A stretch of DNA of 33,334 nucleotides from Chara braunii (GCA_003427395.1 BFEA01001146.1:10412-43745), one strand, 5' to 3'. Numbered from the stretch's first letter, positions 20,480 to 32,457 are shown. The notes: generated by a model not told the origin, from the letters alone. Made by a program: numbers and translations.

Positions 20480-23400
20480 GAGGTGTACAAGTAGGGGCTA
20501 TAGTTGGGTTTATAGAGGGGGTCAAGGGATTACCACTCAGTTTCCTGCCTCTAGGACTCCGCCTGAGTCCCGGCAGAGCTCCCGCAATCGGTGGGGCGAC
20601 CTCCCACAAAGGCCTTGGCGCGGGTTACGGGCCACACGCCCGCCTGTCGCCTTCCTCTCAGAGCCAAAGGACCGGACTTGGAGTAAGAAGGACAGGATGA
20701 GAAGGAGTAAGACTCTCAGACTCAGGAAGGACACACTCAGACTCGCGCGAGAGGGTCTTCGAGTCTTCAGCGCCTGAGGGCCCCACAATGGCGGCCAAAA
20801 TAACAGTAGCTTGATCGGGCCGATGTCACACTGCTGAACAACTCCCCTCTAACGAACCCTCAAGTCGCGACGCTAACCCCTTGCATCACCACTCCGAACC
20901 GCACCAGCAGCCTCCCTCACTGTCCACCCCTCTTACTAACGCCACATGTCCACCTCCCAAGGCTGAGCTGCAGCCGTATGGTTCTCAAGACGGTCGTAGC
21001 CGAAACTGCGCAACAGCTTGCAATAGTCCGGTCGGGGTCCTAACAGGGGGCGCAACCCAAACAGTGAGGCACACAGTCATCACCAAGGTAGGAACTAATT
21101 GGTGGAGTGGGCCGTAGCGAGCCTCCGAAAGCCTAGCAGTAGGCAGTGCAGCGACCATATGGTAGTTCGTGTGCCCGTACCCGCAATAGAACAGTAGCCT
21201 TCCAGCCAACGTAGCCCCTGCTGCCACTGAGACGTGGCCGGGGCGAGCATCTAAACACAGCCCGACGAAATTAGCAGGTCCTGAAGTAGCCCGCAACATA
21301 TCAGCAAGCTTGAAGTAGCGTTATCGCCTGCAGCAGGCTCTACGACTGTCCCCTAGCTACTTTGCTCCCGCAGGATGGGCGACGCACCGGCCGACAACTA
21401 GGCCTGGCTCCTGCGGCCGGCCTGCAGCGAATGAGCAATCAGGGAACACCACAGCTGTCCCACAGGAAATACCGTGCGCTAGCTGCTGCACACAGGTGAC
21501 ATAGCAGCCTGGCACCGTGGGGAGAGGCAGCAACTAAGATACCATCTGTGGGCATAGAGACTCCGACGGCAGCTCACGAAAGTCAACAGGTAGGACTGCA
21601 GTACCCCCCTTCCTCGTCAGCGAAATCGTAGACACCCGTTATAGCCCGCAACCCGGCAATGGCTGCAGCCAGCTGGTGCGAGCCGCAAGCCGCGAGATAA
21701 CGCCCCACCTACGAGCCCCATATGACCGCGGGTCCCCTTCCCGTACAACCGTCTGTTGCACAGCAGCATTCGGCGGTCGACAGGGCTTTCACCTTCTCCG
21801 ATGCCCCCTCTCTACCCGCCTTTTCTTCCCGCCCCCAATTCACTAACCTTCACCAATTCGTTCACGCACATTGCCACTCACTGACCACACATCCTACGTC
21901 CGAGTTGTCGGCATGCCTCACGAGCCCAGCCTTCTCAGCGCGATACACTAGCTGGTCCCCGTAACCGCAGCCCGCCCTTCAAGCCGTGCGTTACACTGCA
22001 GTGCTGTCTCTCAGCGCTCGTCTCCACCATGCGGTCGGCCCCAAGGCAGGCGAGCTTCGGATGACCCTCCCGCTAGAACTCGGGAAGAGACGTGTGCCAC
22101 TCCCGAGTCCCCTCCTTAGCGCTCCGCGGCCCACCCGTGGGCTAAATAGGCAAATCCCCTACCCCTCGGCTGATCGTATGCTATCCCCACCGATAGGGTG
22201 GGTGAAATAGAGTGAACCTCCCGCTAGAACGCAGAGAGATACATTGGTACTCTCAAAAACCCGGTCTCTCCACGCCGCTGCTACAACCCACGCCCCCGTC
22301 CTGTTAGTCAGTTGGTCAATCGGCCATCTTAGCGGACCTCACCCACGTTTAAACCTCGACGTCGACTCTTCCCTCACCCGAATCGCCTCTTAGCCACGCA
22401 AGAAAGCTCCCTCCTCCTCACTGTTCTAACTTCTCGCACATCCCCCTTCTTCTAGCTTCTGACCCACCATCTTTTCGCCAAATCCGATTTCATAGTCGGA
22501 TTCCCCCAGGGTCACATCCTAGGAACCGCTCTCTCTTCGCCCAAAACCGCTAACGAGCGGGCGCGCTCTGCACTCTCCCCTGCGCCATACCCTGTCCTCC
22601 CCGCTACCTCCGAATGCATCTGGCGTGACCCCCGTCCAGGTTCGTTCAACACGCCCCCCCCCCCTTGCCTTCACTGTCGTACCGTGCCACGCCGCCCGCT
22701 GGTCCCTGCCCTGCCACCAGCCGTGCTCTAGCCCGCTTCGATCTTCGGGCATGCTGCAAACCTCCTCACACTCGGCATTGGGGCAGCGCTCCCGCATGGC
22801 TTCAACAGATATCGACAAATGGCCGGGCGTTGCCCCTCAATTTGTACTCCGGAGCTCGTCGGTCCGCCCCCTCGCCATCGGCCCTTGTGAAATTCGGGCG
22901 GCTTCGGCGCCACTCCGCCCTCGTTTTATCCCTTCCGCACGTACCTAGCGCGACTTGTGCCCGGATTTGCTTCGAGCCTTTGCACACCCCCCCCTCCCAC
23001 AATCGGTCGTGCGGATCTCCTCTGTATCGTTCCAATTCTCACACGTGCCCCGAAGGACTCGGCCAGGGCAATTGCCCGCCGCAGTCCCGAAGGCCCCTCG
23101 GCCTTTTCACCCCTTCCCTTTTCCCTTTCTACTTCTCACGCCCCTGACCCAATTCGCATCCGGGTTCATTTCACGACCCTTTTCCGTACGTCACCCCCAC
23201 ATAGGGACCACGTGATTCTTCGCAGTGTAGCAAACCCTCCCGCCTATAGCAAGTCCTTCCCCTGTAGCAAGTCCTTCCCCTGTAGCGGGCATTTTCGGGC
23301 CCGCCCTTGATCTTCATCTTTGCCTTGTCAGCACGCCGCACGGATCCTCGGAAGATCCGGCCGTCCTCGGAGGATTCGACCTCTTTCCTCTATTTCGAGG

Positions 23401-24600
23401 ATCTGGCCTTGTTCCGAGGCCCGATTCAAACCTTGCCTCAGCCACCGCTTGGCAATGAGGCCCTTGGGCAACCCACGAACCCAAACAGCCCCCTTGCTCT
23501 TGACCGCAGGATTCAGGTGTGTGGCCTAACGCGCGCTGCAAATCGCAGTAGCAGCCACGCTCGGCCCCTGCTACCTTCGGTTTACGTGTGCCGTCCTTGC
23601 GCAGGGGCCACATCACCCCCCCCCTCTCTACGGGTTTCTTCACATGAACCTAGCCCTTTTCCGAGGCCGGGTTCAGACAAACGCACCCACCCTATGTCAC
23701 CGCTTCACCCAGGGCGGGGTGTCCGGGCCACCTCTTGCCTTCACTCCCAGCTCAGCGTACGCCCCGACGGACCTTGGCCAGACGGCACCCCTATGGGAAC
23801 GCCAAGGCTACTCCGCCGATGCCTTGGCAGTCCGAGGGCGTACCCGCTGGCCAGACTCTCGGACCCGAACCACCGCCATGATACCACGCCCCTAAACCAA
23901 ATAGAAATTACAACTAATACAAAAATAAAAAATAGAAACAGTATAACTTGACATAACCCATATGTATACACGTGCCCCAAACAAACAGCGGAGCCGCCGG
24001 TACCCTGCCGGTCACGTGGGTCGGGCCCGCCGCCACGCCAACTAGCAAAACTAAGGGGGGATAGCCCCGTCGGGCCCTCAACCCCCTCAGCCTTCCTCCA
24101 TAACGCTCCGCCATTGCTACACCGACGCCCGCCAGCCTCGATCCCTGAGCCTCTGTAGCGGTAATCCGACACCGTAACCTATAGGGCTATGCCCAGGCCT
24201 GTAACCAGCAGGCGCGGCTTCCCACATGGAGTGGTGTCACATGGCGCTCCGGGCCAGGACACCGCCCCGGCCACTCTTTCAGCCTACATTTGTACCCACG
24301 GCCCCTAAGTGCCCGTGCCGGCCTACCATCCCGCGGCATGGCCATCCCGCGCACCGGCCTGCGCACCACCACCGGTCGCACGTGCCAATCAAAGCGAGCT
24401 TTCACCCCCTAATCGAACCCGTCACCCGGCCCGGGTAGGTCGGCCACCCCGACCGCCCACTCAATCAGAAGAATCACACGCGCGCCTTAAAATTGCGCAC
24501 CCACGTACTCCCTACCGGGACAAGGCACACTTTTACCCACGTGTGGGCGACCATCGCATTTTCCCGCACAGGCACTCGAAATCCAGGCTAAACGAGCCTT
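20480..24600. other. GC-rich non-coding insert
   Basis: About 4.1 kb of C-rich sequence with short open frames in all phases and no recognisable domain. Local direct repeats include a doubled aagtccttcccctgtagc near 23250-23286 and degenerate cgaggcc...ttca phrases near 23415 and 23652. I found no LTR pair, transposase or RNA gene. It ends where integrase coding resumes, near 24600. Confidence 0.45.
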
Positions 24601-24601
24601 T

Positions 24602-25792
24602 CTGTCACTTGCAAAAACCAGGGCGGATACCCTTGTAAGGGTATTCGCGCCGACAACGACGATCGACGAAAACGAGTGCTATTGGTCCAATATTCGTGAC
24701 GATGTTAAATTCATCGTCCAAAACTGTCAGGTTTGTGCCGTTGACAAGGCGCCGATTCAGCCGCCAAGGTCGATAGTGCCCACAGTAGTCGAACGGCCTT
24801 TTCAAAGAGTTAGCATGGACACGCCTGATATAATGGTGCCCCATGGACCGAATAGCTGTGAATTTTCAATTTTATTGGTATTCTTGGATCATTTTTCCAA
24901 ATGGATCGAGGCGTATCCATGCCGAACGTGAGAGGCGGCTGAAATCGCGCGGTATGTCAACCGTTTCCTCGGGATGCATCAAGACACCGAGGAAATTCTG
25001 ACGGATAACGGGGCGGAGTTTAAGAGAGAAGTTTTGAGGAATCTGGTCATACATGGGGTCGCCATTCGTAACACCGCACCTCACATGTCGCAATTGAACG
25101 AACTAGTAGAAAACACGAACCGGGTAATTTAGACCGCCCTTCGACGCAATATCGCGGCCAGGGACACGAGGCCTTGGCCCGATATTGTGGACCACATTCT
25201 AGAGGTCCATCGAGGAATGCCCCACGAATCCACAGGCCTGAGCCCCTTCCAACTCCGCACCAATAGCTTGACATGTGTCTCGATACCAAGCCTTAACGAT
25301 GAATCTACCTTGGGTCGACGACCCACAAGGGCCACAGCCCCGGACAAGGCCAAGTGACACTTGAAACTAATGGAACGGTCCCTCCCTAGGTTGGCCCGGA
25401 AACGATAGAGGATGACTGAATTGGCCCACGGACGACAAATCCGTAGATACGAGGCCCGAAACGGAAACGCGGGACCACGACCCCAGTACAAATTAGGGGA
25501 CATGGTGCAGGTGAGGAAATGTGCTCGCCAGGGTAAGCTAGCGCCACGATTCTTCGGGCGATTTCGCGTGATCGAGCTTGGTCCGAACGGGGTGAACACG
25601 GTGCGACTGGTGCCCGAAGCCTCAGGCAGTCGAGCGGCTCGCCCGATCGTCCGCCACGTGTCCTACTTCCGCCATCTCTCAACTTCTTCTCCCCCTTCCC
25701 CAACCGGGTCGATCTCGGAATCCGAGTGGGAGAGTGACAATCCCCATTCCCCTTCTTCTCCCCACTCATCTCCTCCCTCCTCGTCGCCATGA
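24602..25792 (+). pseudogene. pol: pol: integrase with C-terminal GPF module
   Basis: One frame runs throughout. It begins with the end of the HHCC zinc finger (YWSNIRDDV then NCQVC). Next is the DDE core: D in SMDTPD, D in LTDNGAEF and E in ELVENTNRV. The C-terminal module follows, with LGDMVQVRK, PRFFGRFRVIELGPNG and RHVSYFRHL, and then a Ser/Pro-rich tail. The N-terminal His residues are lost to the insertion. Stops interrupt the frame at 24929 (TGA), 25130 (TAG), 25355 (TGA) and 25406 (TAG). Integrase would join element DNA to the host genome. This copy cannot. Its stop overlaps an ATG (ATGA at 25789). Confidence 0.92.
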
Positions 25793-25823
25793 GTTTTCAA
25801 CGGAGCAGGTCCTCAGTGAATGT

Positions 25824-27267
25824 ATGCTGGCGCCACGAGGGAACATCTCGACGATCCGGCAAGTCCATTATCCGCGCATCAGCCCCGACGTTCTCTGATT
25901 CGCACAGTTCCTCAGCACTGCAGGTGTGCACGCTGCGGCGGAGTTTTGCTTTGTGGTCCCCAACAGCCGGGTGCATGTGCTGGCCGAAGCATCGGCTTAT
26001 CGGCGACTCTCGACGCCGGGAATCAGTCACATTTCAACGGTTGACGTCTTCAGTGGGGATCTTAGTACGGTGGATCCCAGAGCACATTTGACTATCCGTA
26101 CCTCGCTGAGGGAGTGGGGCGAGGAATCGGCACAGGCTTGGAGCCAGTTATTGGCGTGGCGAGGGGAGAACGTCGTCAATACCAACAGTATTGACACTGG
26201 TAGCATCCGCACTCTTCGGCACGAGCCGGCAATTGCTCTCCTTGCGCTCGTCCCTTTCTCGCGCCCTCAATGAATTGTTCCCAATTCTCTACCTTCACCC
26301 TCCCCTCTTTCTTCCCCACTTTTTGGCAGTCAGCCCTCCACCCCCGCCTGTCCTTCTGCGTACGACCGCTTACAGTTCCGCTCATCAAGCCATCGGAGTG
26401 GGATATATGGTGTGAGAATCACCTCACCCTTTCTTTGTGCCTAGTCGGGATCAAGCTGACGTGGACTCAGGACAATGAGCACCATGTCGTGAATAAGAGT
26501 GTGGAGCTGCTTATTATCCAAGCCTGGAGGTCAGAGGTGGAGGGAGACCTTCTCAGATTCATCTTCGGAACAGTAGACCCAGGGCATCGGCAAACGATCG
26601 TGTGGGAGCTCTTGGTCCCCTTCGCGCAACTGCTCGACGATCCATCATCTCGCATCGCGACGAAAATCCAGCGCCGCACGTGCTTTCGTGGAGTTGAATG
26701 CCGTACTTACAATGGTCGGCGTGTCTGGAGGATCGCGGGGAAAGAGGTAGCTACCCATCGCGCGCGGAGTATTTGAACCCCCGGGGGATAATCGATATCG
26801 TTTTCTTTCAGCCCCGAACGACATCGGAGGAGGAAGCGGTAGAGGAGGAAGCGGCTGAGGAGGACGAGGAGGAAGAGACCTCTGAAGAAGAGGGAAGCTA
26901 TAACGAGTACAGCGAAGAAGAGCCGGGGGCGGTGAGTGAAGAGGAAGAAGAAGAAGAAGAAGAAGAAGAAGAAGAAGAAGAAGAAGAAGAAGAAGAAGAA
27001 GAAGAAGAAGAAGAAGAAGAAGAAGAAGAAGGAGAGGAGTCCGGGTGCGAAAGTTGGGGAGGAGAGGCCAATCAGGCGGAAGTCCGAGAAGAGGATCCTG
27101 CAGCAGCCGCAAGGAGGGAAGAGATAGCGGCGGGGAAGCGGCCGTTGGAGCATTCCAACGGCACTAATTTGCCAATCCCGGACGACCCGACCAGAGATCC
27201 CGAGCCACCCATGATTGAGGATGAGCTCCCTCCTGTAGAGACTTCGAGCGCGTCGGCGCAGAGGTGA
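25824..27267 (+). pseudogene. Extra ORF after pol, acidic C-terminus, broken
   Basis: From ATG 25824 a frame runs with one TGA (25896) to 26273. It then continues in other frames (about 26191-26415 and 26400-26776, ending RVWRIAGKEV) and in a last frame, 26698-27267. No domain is recognised in the first 300 or so codons. The last section is strongly acidic, with long Glu runs from a GAA repeat, then DPAAAARREEIAAGKRPLE and a Pro-rich tail. It is not an envelope: no signal peptide or membrane anchor is visible. Acidic Glu-rich ORFs next to gypsy pol occur, as I recall, in charophyte genomes. Function unknown. Confidence 0.6.
26936..27031 (+). repeat. (GAA)n microsatellite encoding poly-Glu
   Basis: About 30 near-perfect GAA units in the acidic part of the extra ORF. 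The shadow frames read as poly-Lys, poly-Arg-like, poly-Phe and poly-Leu and should not be annotated. The run probably expanded by slippage from an already Glu-rich segment. Confidence 0.95.
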
Positions 27268-28149
27268 CAAAGCCGATCCCCCTCCCCTTCCCCCTGTCCC
27301 TCAGTTTGAACACGTGGCGATGCGGGGCATCGGGCTACGTCCCCGGTCGTTATCCCGTCGTCCCCTTGATTTCCTGACCCTCCGGCAGATCGATACCCCT
27401 CTCTCCTTCCCTCGTTACCCTTTCCCAACTTCCACCTTCCATCACTTCTACGCCACTCGCCTCGCTGTCACAGTGTATCCTCATTCCACCACGAGATGCG
27501 CCGCCTCCACCTTCTCCCTCCACGTTCTTCTCTTCAGTGCTGCATGGCGGGGATATAACAGGGTCGAAGTCTACTGCATGATCACGGGAACTATCCCCGC
27601 GTGCGCGGACTAAGATCAGTTTTGCACGGCCCTGCTCCGCACCTTTCCGACCCTCTATACCCACTATCTCACTTCTCTCCCCCATAGCGGTCGCCGATTC
27701 CCCCTCATACATCGCATTGTCAGATATCAGGAGCTGTCGGAGACGGTAGCAGGGATGGAGGCTTTCTTATCCCCACTCCCAAGTGATCCTCCCCCTCGCC
27801 ATGCCCCCATGTACCGACTCCCTTATCCTCTCCCTGCGGCTCATTAGCGCACCATCGGATCTGATGACATGTCAACAGAAGGATTCCCACGATCATATCC
27901 TACGGGAATGACACGTGTAAATTGGCAAGATCCCCCCCCACCTCCTACGTCCGTGGTTAGATTGCCCTTCTCGGGGAACTTGTAGGATAGAGCCCGCGTA
28001 TGCCACGTTGGATGACTTTCACACTCTTATCACACGGTAAGTGGCACGTAGAAAGCTCCGCGTCGTCGATCGATTAGAGAAATCGACACGTGTCGCAACA
28101 TCGAGCAAGCAGGAGCTTGCTCAAGATTGGAACCCCTGGGCGTCACATA
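27268..28149. other. Untranslated region before the 3' LTR
   Basis: Pyrimidine-rich and non-coding. No clear polypurine tract stands before the 3' LTR, although one is expected there. Two palindromes lie close to the boundary. GAGCAAGC (28103-28110) pairs with GCTTGCTC (28115-28122), and CGTCACATATGTGACG (28141-28156) spans the LTR start. Confidence 0.5.
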
Positions 28150-29236
28150 TGTGACGAACCACTTTTTGTGTCGCGCGACTTTCTGTGCGATGACAATGAG
28201 GGGTCCTGAGATGGTAGGGTTGGGCAAATTGTCGGAGGTGGGGTTACGGGGTAAATTGCATCAGTGTCCTCGCTTCTTTCTTTTCCTTCGCTTCGCTTCT
28301 TCCCCTTTGGCGGTGGTGGGATAAGCCCGGGACAGACGGTTGAGTGTGCGCGCCCCGTTGGGCGCGATCAATAATGGTTGGCGATGGTTCTTTCTTGCTC
28401 TGCTGAAAGTCGAAGGAGGGAACGAAGATTTTTGGCGCGATGATCGCGTGGGAGCTTTTTGGTTTTCTTTTTAAATTTTCCTTAAAACTAAAAACGAGCC
28501 CCAAGGGGTCTCGGAATTTTGAATTCTTTGTCTCGTCAGAATTTTTCTGCTGCAATTTTGAGTTTAGATAGGAATTTAGGACTTTTTAAATTTCTTGCCG
28601 AGTGGCGCCTCTTTCTTGTGCGCATATTCCTGCGGCGGAAACGAAGTTCTGACTAAGCGGCGCCCTTAATCTTGCATGCAACTGTAATCGATGGGCGGGC
28701 GCCATTGTAACTGTATCTTTCTTCTTGTTCACTCGCCTTCTTCTGCATATGATTGGCCTGAGCGCTGCATGCCTAGATCGATGCATGGAGAGTGGCTATG
28801 TCCCCCATGCCGCGATCTGGCCATGCCAAGCGTAGGCGCTTCCTTCTCTGCTCCTCTTTTCAATCTCTGCAATCTCGCATCTTCGCGTACACATGCATGC
28901 TATAAAATTTGTCGGCGCGATTAGATAGCTCTCTAAAATTTTGGAAGGTAGAGGTTTGCGCGATCAGTGAGGGTCGGCTAATGAGCGACGTGAGAGGTGA
29001 GTGATGAAGGAGTTGGACGACCCGCCGAGCTGGTGCCAAGTGCCCGAGGTTGACGTGCAGGCCACGACGGACTGTGGCACACGAGCGAACTTGACGGGCG
29101 CATGCGGACTAAGCGGGGTGATAACTTCGTGGGCGGATGCGAGACGACGGACTGCCCGCATCGGAGGGAGAGAGAGAGAGAGGGGAAGCAGGCAGATGTG
29201 GGATTGCAATGTTCTTTATCTTTTTCTCAGTCCTTG

Positions 29237-29245
29237 TATATAAAA
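29237..29245 (+). promoter_or_regulatory. TATA box of the 3' LTR
   Basis: TATATAAAA in the segment conserved with 7236-7244. In this LTR it could drive read-through transcription into the right flank. Confidence 0.55.
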
Positions 29246-30053
29246 TTTTGGCTCCGGGCGAGACGCCTTGCTTTGCATTTTGACATTTCTTTCGGCTTTG
29301 TGTGATGTACGGTTCAATCTCTGTCCTCCCTCTTTCGTTATGCATTCGATTGATGAGATGGGTCTAATGATCTTGTAATACGTGATGTTTTGCGTGTAAT
29401 CCTGAATCATCCCGCGCTCGCAGCGCCGATCTATTCTCACCTGGATGATTGGTAGGTGAAAGGAGTCTGATACTGTGTGGTGCTTCGATGTATGTCTGGA
29501 TGACAATGAGATATCCCTCTGATGGCCACGTGACTGCTTTTTGCTCGAACAAGAATGGCTGAGAGATTATTGCATGACCACATAAACCTTATTTTGCATA
29601 GATGATTGCCTGATGGATCGATCCACAACGGGCCAACCCCGCGAGTCCCCGTGTAAGTGCGATCTGACGAGCGCGACTTACACGAGTACCCACGAGGCCG
29701 GCCCGCAACCTCGAATGGGCTTAGCACGACCGATCTCGACGTAAATGACGAAATCTTCATCTGCAATGCGGGCGGGACAAATTAAGGCCCGACGCCATAC
29801 GGGGACCACTGGGTGTGCATGCTGTGCGAATGTCCAAAACGAACAAATTGATAGCCTGAGGGAACTAGCTGGATGGTTGAGCCGGTACGCGGATGGATCG
29901 TCCTTGAATATTTGTGCGGTTTTAGGATCTGATCAATTGGCCAGTGCGCACGCGCGTATAAGACAGCAGCCGTCCGTGGACTTGCCATCTATACGCGCGC
30001 CTGCAAAAGCCAGCTACGACCTCGCCCCGTAGGAAGATGTGTGTAAACGAAAC

Positions 30054-30613
30054 ATGGCAACAGATTCCCCTTTTTGGATCACCGATCGCGAAAGCCTGAG
30101 GGACCCAGAATACCGAGCGTATTGGGAGAGGGAACAGACCGTCGGCAGCAGATCCGACAACATCGCCACCTACGAAACCCTGGGTACCTCGAGTACCCCT
30201 GTCGGACTGAAAACGAGCGGCTGTGCAGGGGTGACTTCCAGCTGGCAATCAACCGAGACCCACAGATACCCGATTATCCCGACAGTCAAAACCAGCAATA
30301 TCTTCTAACCCCAGGCTTCGTTGCCATCACCACTGACTTCCCTCCCTACTATACCGTCCTCCCTTACCACCGGTTGCTCGTGGTCCCCTGGGATTCCGTA
30401 GCCCGGTTCTGGCCCCGACCGCCGTGCTCGGAGTGTCGGCAGCCCGACGAGCATCGGCAGGCGAGGGTTGCGCAACGAGCCCACCCCAGGACCGAGCGAC
30501 GAGAACCCAGCTCGTCTTCGTCGGACCCCGAAACTTGCGACGGCCGACAGCGGTACGAACATTCCCACAGAGACGCTCGTAACACCCTGCCCCGGCCCAG
30601 GCAGCACGATTGA
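30054..30613 (+). pseudogene. LTR-embedded ORF (3' copy), one frameshift
   Basis: The same frame as at 8056-8634. It starts MATDSPFWITDRESLRDP and shifts by one base near 30148, where the 5' copy reads agatccg and this copy agaccg. The remainder stays open and similar to the end (30613). Apart from that indel the differences are mainly substitutions. Confidence 0.6.
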
Positions 30614-30804
30614 TCATCGCCCCAACTCTGAACCAGAATACACTTGCACTCCTACCCCTGAGACTTGCCACGGGAGATCTCAGTTCCGACCTGGGACTCC
30701 ACCCCAAATCCCCAAAAATCCTTGGGGCACCCCTTTTTCGCACTTCCGGGCCCCCATCCCACTCCGATCAGGAAATCGGGCTGGGCGTGAGGTTGGGCGT
30801 CACA

Positions 30805-30808
30805 CGGA
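30805..30808. repeat. Target-site duplication, right (CGGA)
   Basis: Directly follows the 3' LTR terminus CGTCACA and matches 5596-5599. Confidence 0.65.
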
Positions 30809-31941
30809 TGCATAATTTCCTATTGCAGAAATTTGTTGATGCTTTCGCAGGGCGCTGTGTGAGGATGGGTAGCTGATTTCTGCCGAGAGAGCTTTAGCAA
30901 TGCACAAGAAGAGATCCTGGGTCCTGTAAACTCTGCCACAGCAGTGTGCTAGGTAGATTCTGGGCTTGTCAGTGTTGTCACATCTCGTTACGGGATATGT
31001 CCTGAGATCTTTGGACAGCGATCAGGGGCACTGCTTATCATTTCAATCTTGGTATAATTACGTGTTTCGTGTTTGTATTTCCTTAGACTGTGGTTGTATT
31101 CCCATAGCTTGTAGAAGCTCACGTTGCCTGTTGGAATGTAGTCCCCGTTTGGAAGCTCCATGCTGGTCTTTACAGGTTTATCCATCGTGACAGATTGTCA
31201 TTTGTCTGGCCATCTGTTGTAACTCAGATGTCTCTCAAACCAAGACTGGGACCCCAGGGTAATCAATGCCGGCAGGAACTCCTCAGGAACTCCTCACTAC
31301 TATGTTCCAGATAATTTCAAATTTTCAGTTAGTGTAAGGGACGCTGGACCCGTTTTCCAGCAGGTGCTGCTCCCCACCAATAGACGGAGCCTATGAAAAA
31401 AAAAAAAAAAAAAATAAAAAAATAAAGACTGGGATGGTATATGGTAGTAAGTAGCACACGCTGTTGTTGTCGTTTGAAGTTTGATGCTTGTCCCCACAGC
31501 CTTGGGCACCGTGAGATCGAGTGCAAATCCAACCCTTAATCTGTAGCTACGTACTCGGGCCTGCTGCTGAACGGCTTCAGCATGTGTTTTAGCACACGCC
31601 TCAATAGGCTGTGAGGAAGGGAAGAATTAGTAGGAAGTAGTCTGCTGTGAGCTGGATTTCAGGCTTCCTTTGTGTACGGGGAACCTGGTCTCGTCGTATT
31701 TCAGGCCAGATTAGTGCATGTTGTTAAGAGTGTTGATGCTTGGTAGTCTAGTAGACGCCTTTGTTGAGCCTAGGGTGCAGAGCAGCACTTGTCTCTGTTG
31801 CCAAAGTTGGGAAGGGATGGACTACTTGTTGGGGAAACTCTTGGAACTACTAGCAGCGGCGCCACCTGGAGCAGTGGAGCAGTGAGAGTGCAACGAGGGG
31901 CGGTGGGAACGCTACTGGTCAGGTGGTAAGTGTGAACGGGT
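30809..31941. other. Right flank, no recognisable gene
   Basis: Moderate-GC sequence with short open frames only. An A-run lies at 31396-31414, and a doubled aggaactcctc occurs near 31275-31296. I see no domain, RNA gene or element ends. Confidence 0.45.
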
Positions 31942-32457
31942 GAAGAGCAAACTTGAGTTGTTCCCATTGTGATCTATATGCTATAAAGATCCAAGGGAGC
32001 GTGGTGGGAAACCCGTCATGGCAGCTCGGGCTCTTTACAGTGTTTTTGGAAAGCCATAAGGAGAGAGTAGCCCTGATGAAGAAGAGGAGATTTTTGTTGG
32101 TGAGATGATCAAGCTGGTGCATGACTTTGTCTCTGTTCCTAGGTCTCAAACAGTAGATTAGGTCATGTGGATCAGATATCAATCTTGGTGTTTTGCTTTT
32201 CTGTGTGCTGAGAGCACTTTCGAAAAACACATTCTTTGGACCTTTCTTTGGAATCTACTCACGATAACCCGATGAGGTAGTATGGGTAGTGTCACTACGG
32301 AGGCACAGAGTGAGTGCTACGGTCAGCGGTGGGAAGGCTTCTCTCTTGTAGTTAGCATAAATAGGGTAGGAAGCAAACTTGAACTGTATCCATGGTGATC
32401 TTGGTCTGTTGAATGATATTGTCACTGAAGATCCAAGGGTGCCTGGTGGGAAACCGG
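31942..32457. repeat. Degenerate direct duplication, about 430 bp apart
   Basis: The segment 31942-32017 (gcaaacttgagttg ... gatccaaggg ... gtggtgggaaaccc) recurs at 32371-32457 (gcaaacttgaactg ... gatccaaggg ... ctggtgggaaacc) with small indels. Similarity fades outward. It may be an old tandem duplication or two units of a dispersed repeat. Non-coding. Confidence 0.6.

Larger units (their letters stand above)
5600..30804 (+). mobile_element. Ty3/gypsy LTR retrotransposon, degenerate, with nested insertions
   Basis: Two homologous LTRs bracket a primer-binding site and broken domains in the order gag, protease, RT, RNase H, integrase. That order defines Ty3/gypsy. An extra acidic ORF follows integrase. 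The total of 25.2 kb is inflated by a MITE (6509-7030), a hAT-like element (12052-13927), a TIR element (15247-16572) and about 8 kb of non-coding DNA to about 24600. Every coding section carries frameshifts or stops, so the copy is not autonomous. The divergent LTRs and the many insertions indicate considerable age. Confidence 0.92.
28150..30804 (+). repeat. 3' LTR of the gypsy element
   Basis: 2655 bp, starting TGTGACG and ending CGTCACA, a perfect 7-bp terminal inverted repeat with TG...CA ends. It matches the 5' LTR throughout except for the MITE, which is absent. It carries the same TATA box, a shorter GA repeat near 29167 and the LTR ORF. It is followed by CGGA, the second target-site copy (30805-30808). 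Confidence 0.92.

Noticed and set aside
22519-23951. Overlapping GC-rich open frames of 100-214 codons on both strands
   Set aside because: Stops are rare in C-rich DNA. Translations are Pro/Ser/Arg-rich with no domain, and all frames look alike.
16573-24600. A second complete LTR retrotransposon nested here
   Set aside because: I could not find a matching LTR pair, a primer site or any gag or pol motif by reading. A computed self-alignment could overturn this.
25824-27267. Retroviral envelope-like gene after pol
   Set aside because: No signal peptide, membrane anchor or cysteine pattern. The C-terminus is a soluble acidic tract.
26645-27270. Antisense frames with long Phe or Leu runs and a sense frame with a Lys run
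   Set aside because: They are other-frame readings of the GAA repeat.
28030-30815. Separate genes in the right-hand duplicate of 5600-8796
   Set aside because: The duplication is explained as the second LTR. Only the frame kept in both copies (30054-30613) is worth noting.
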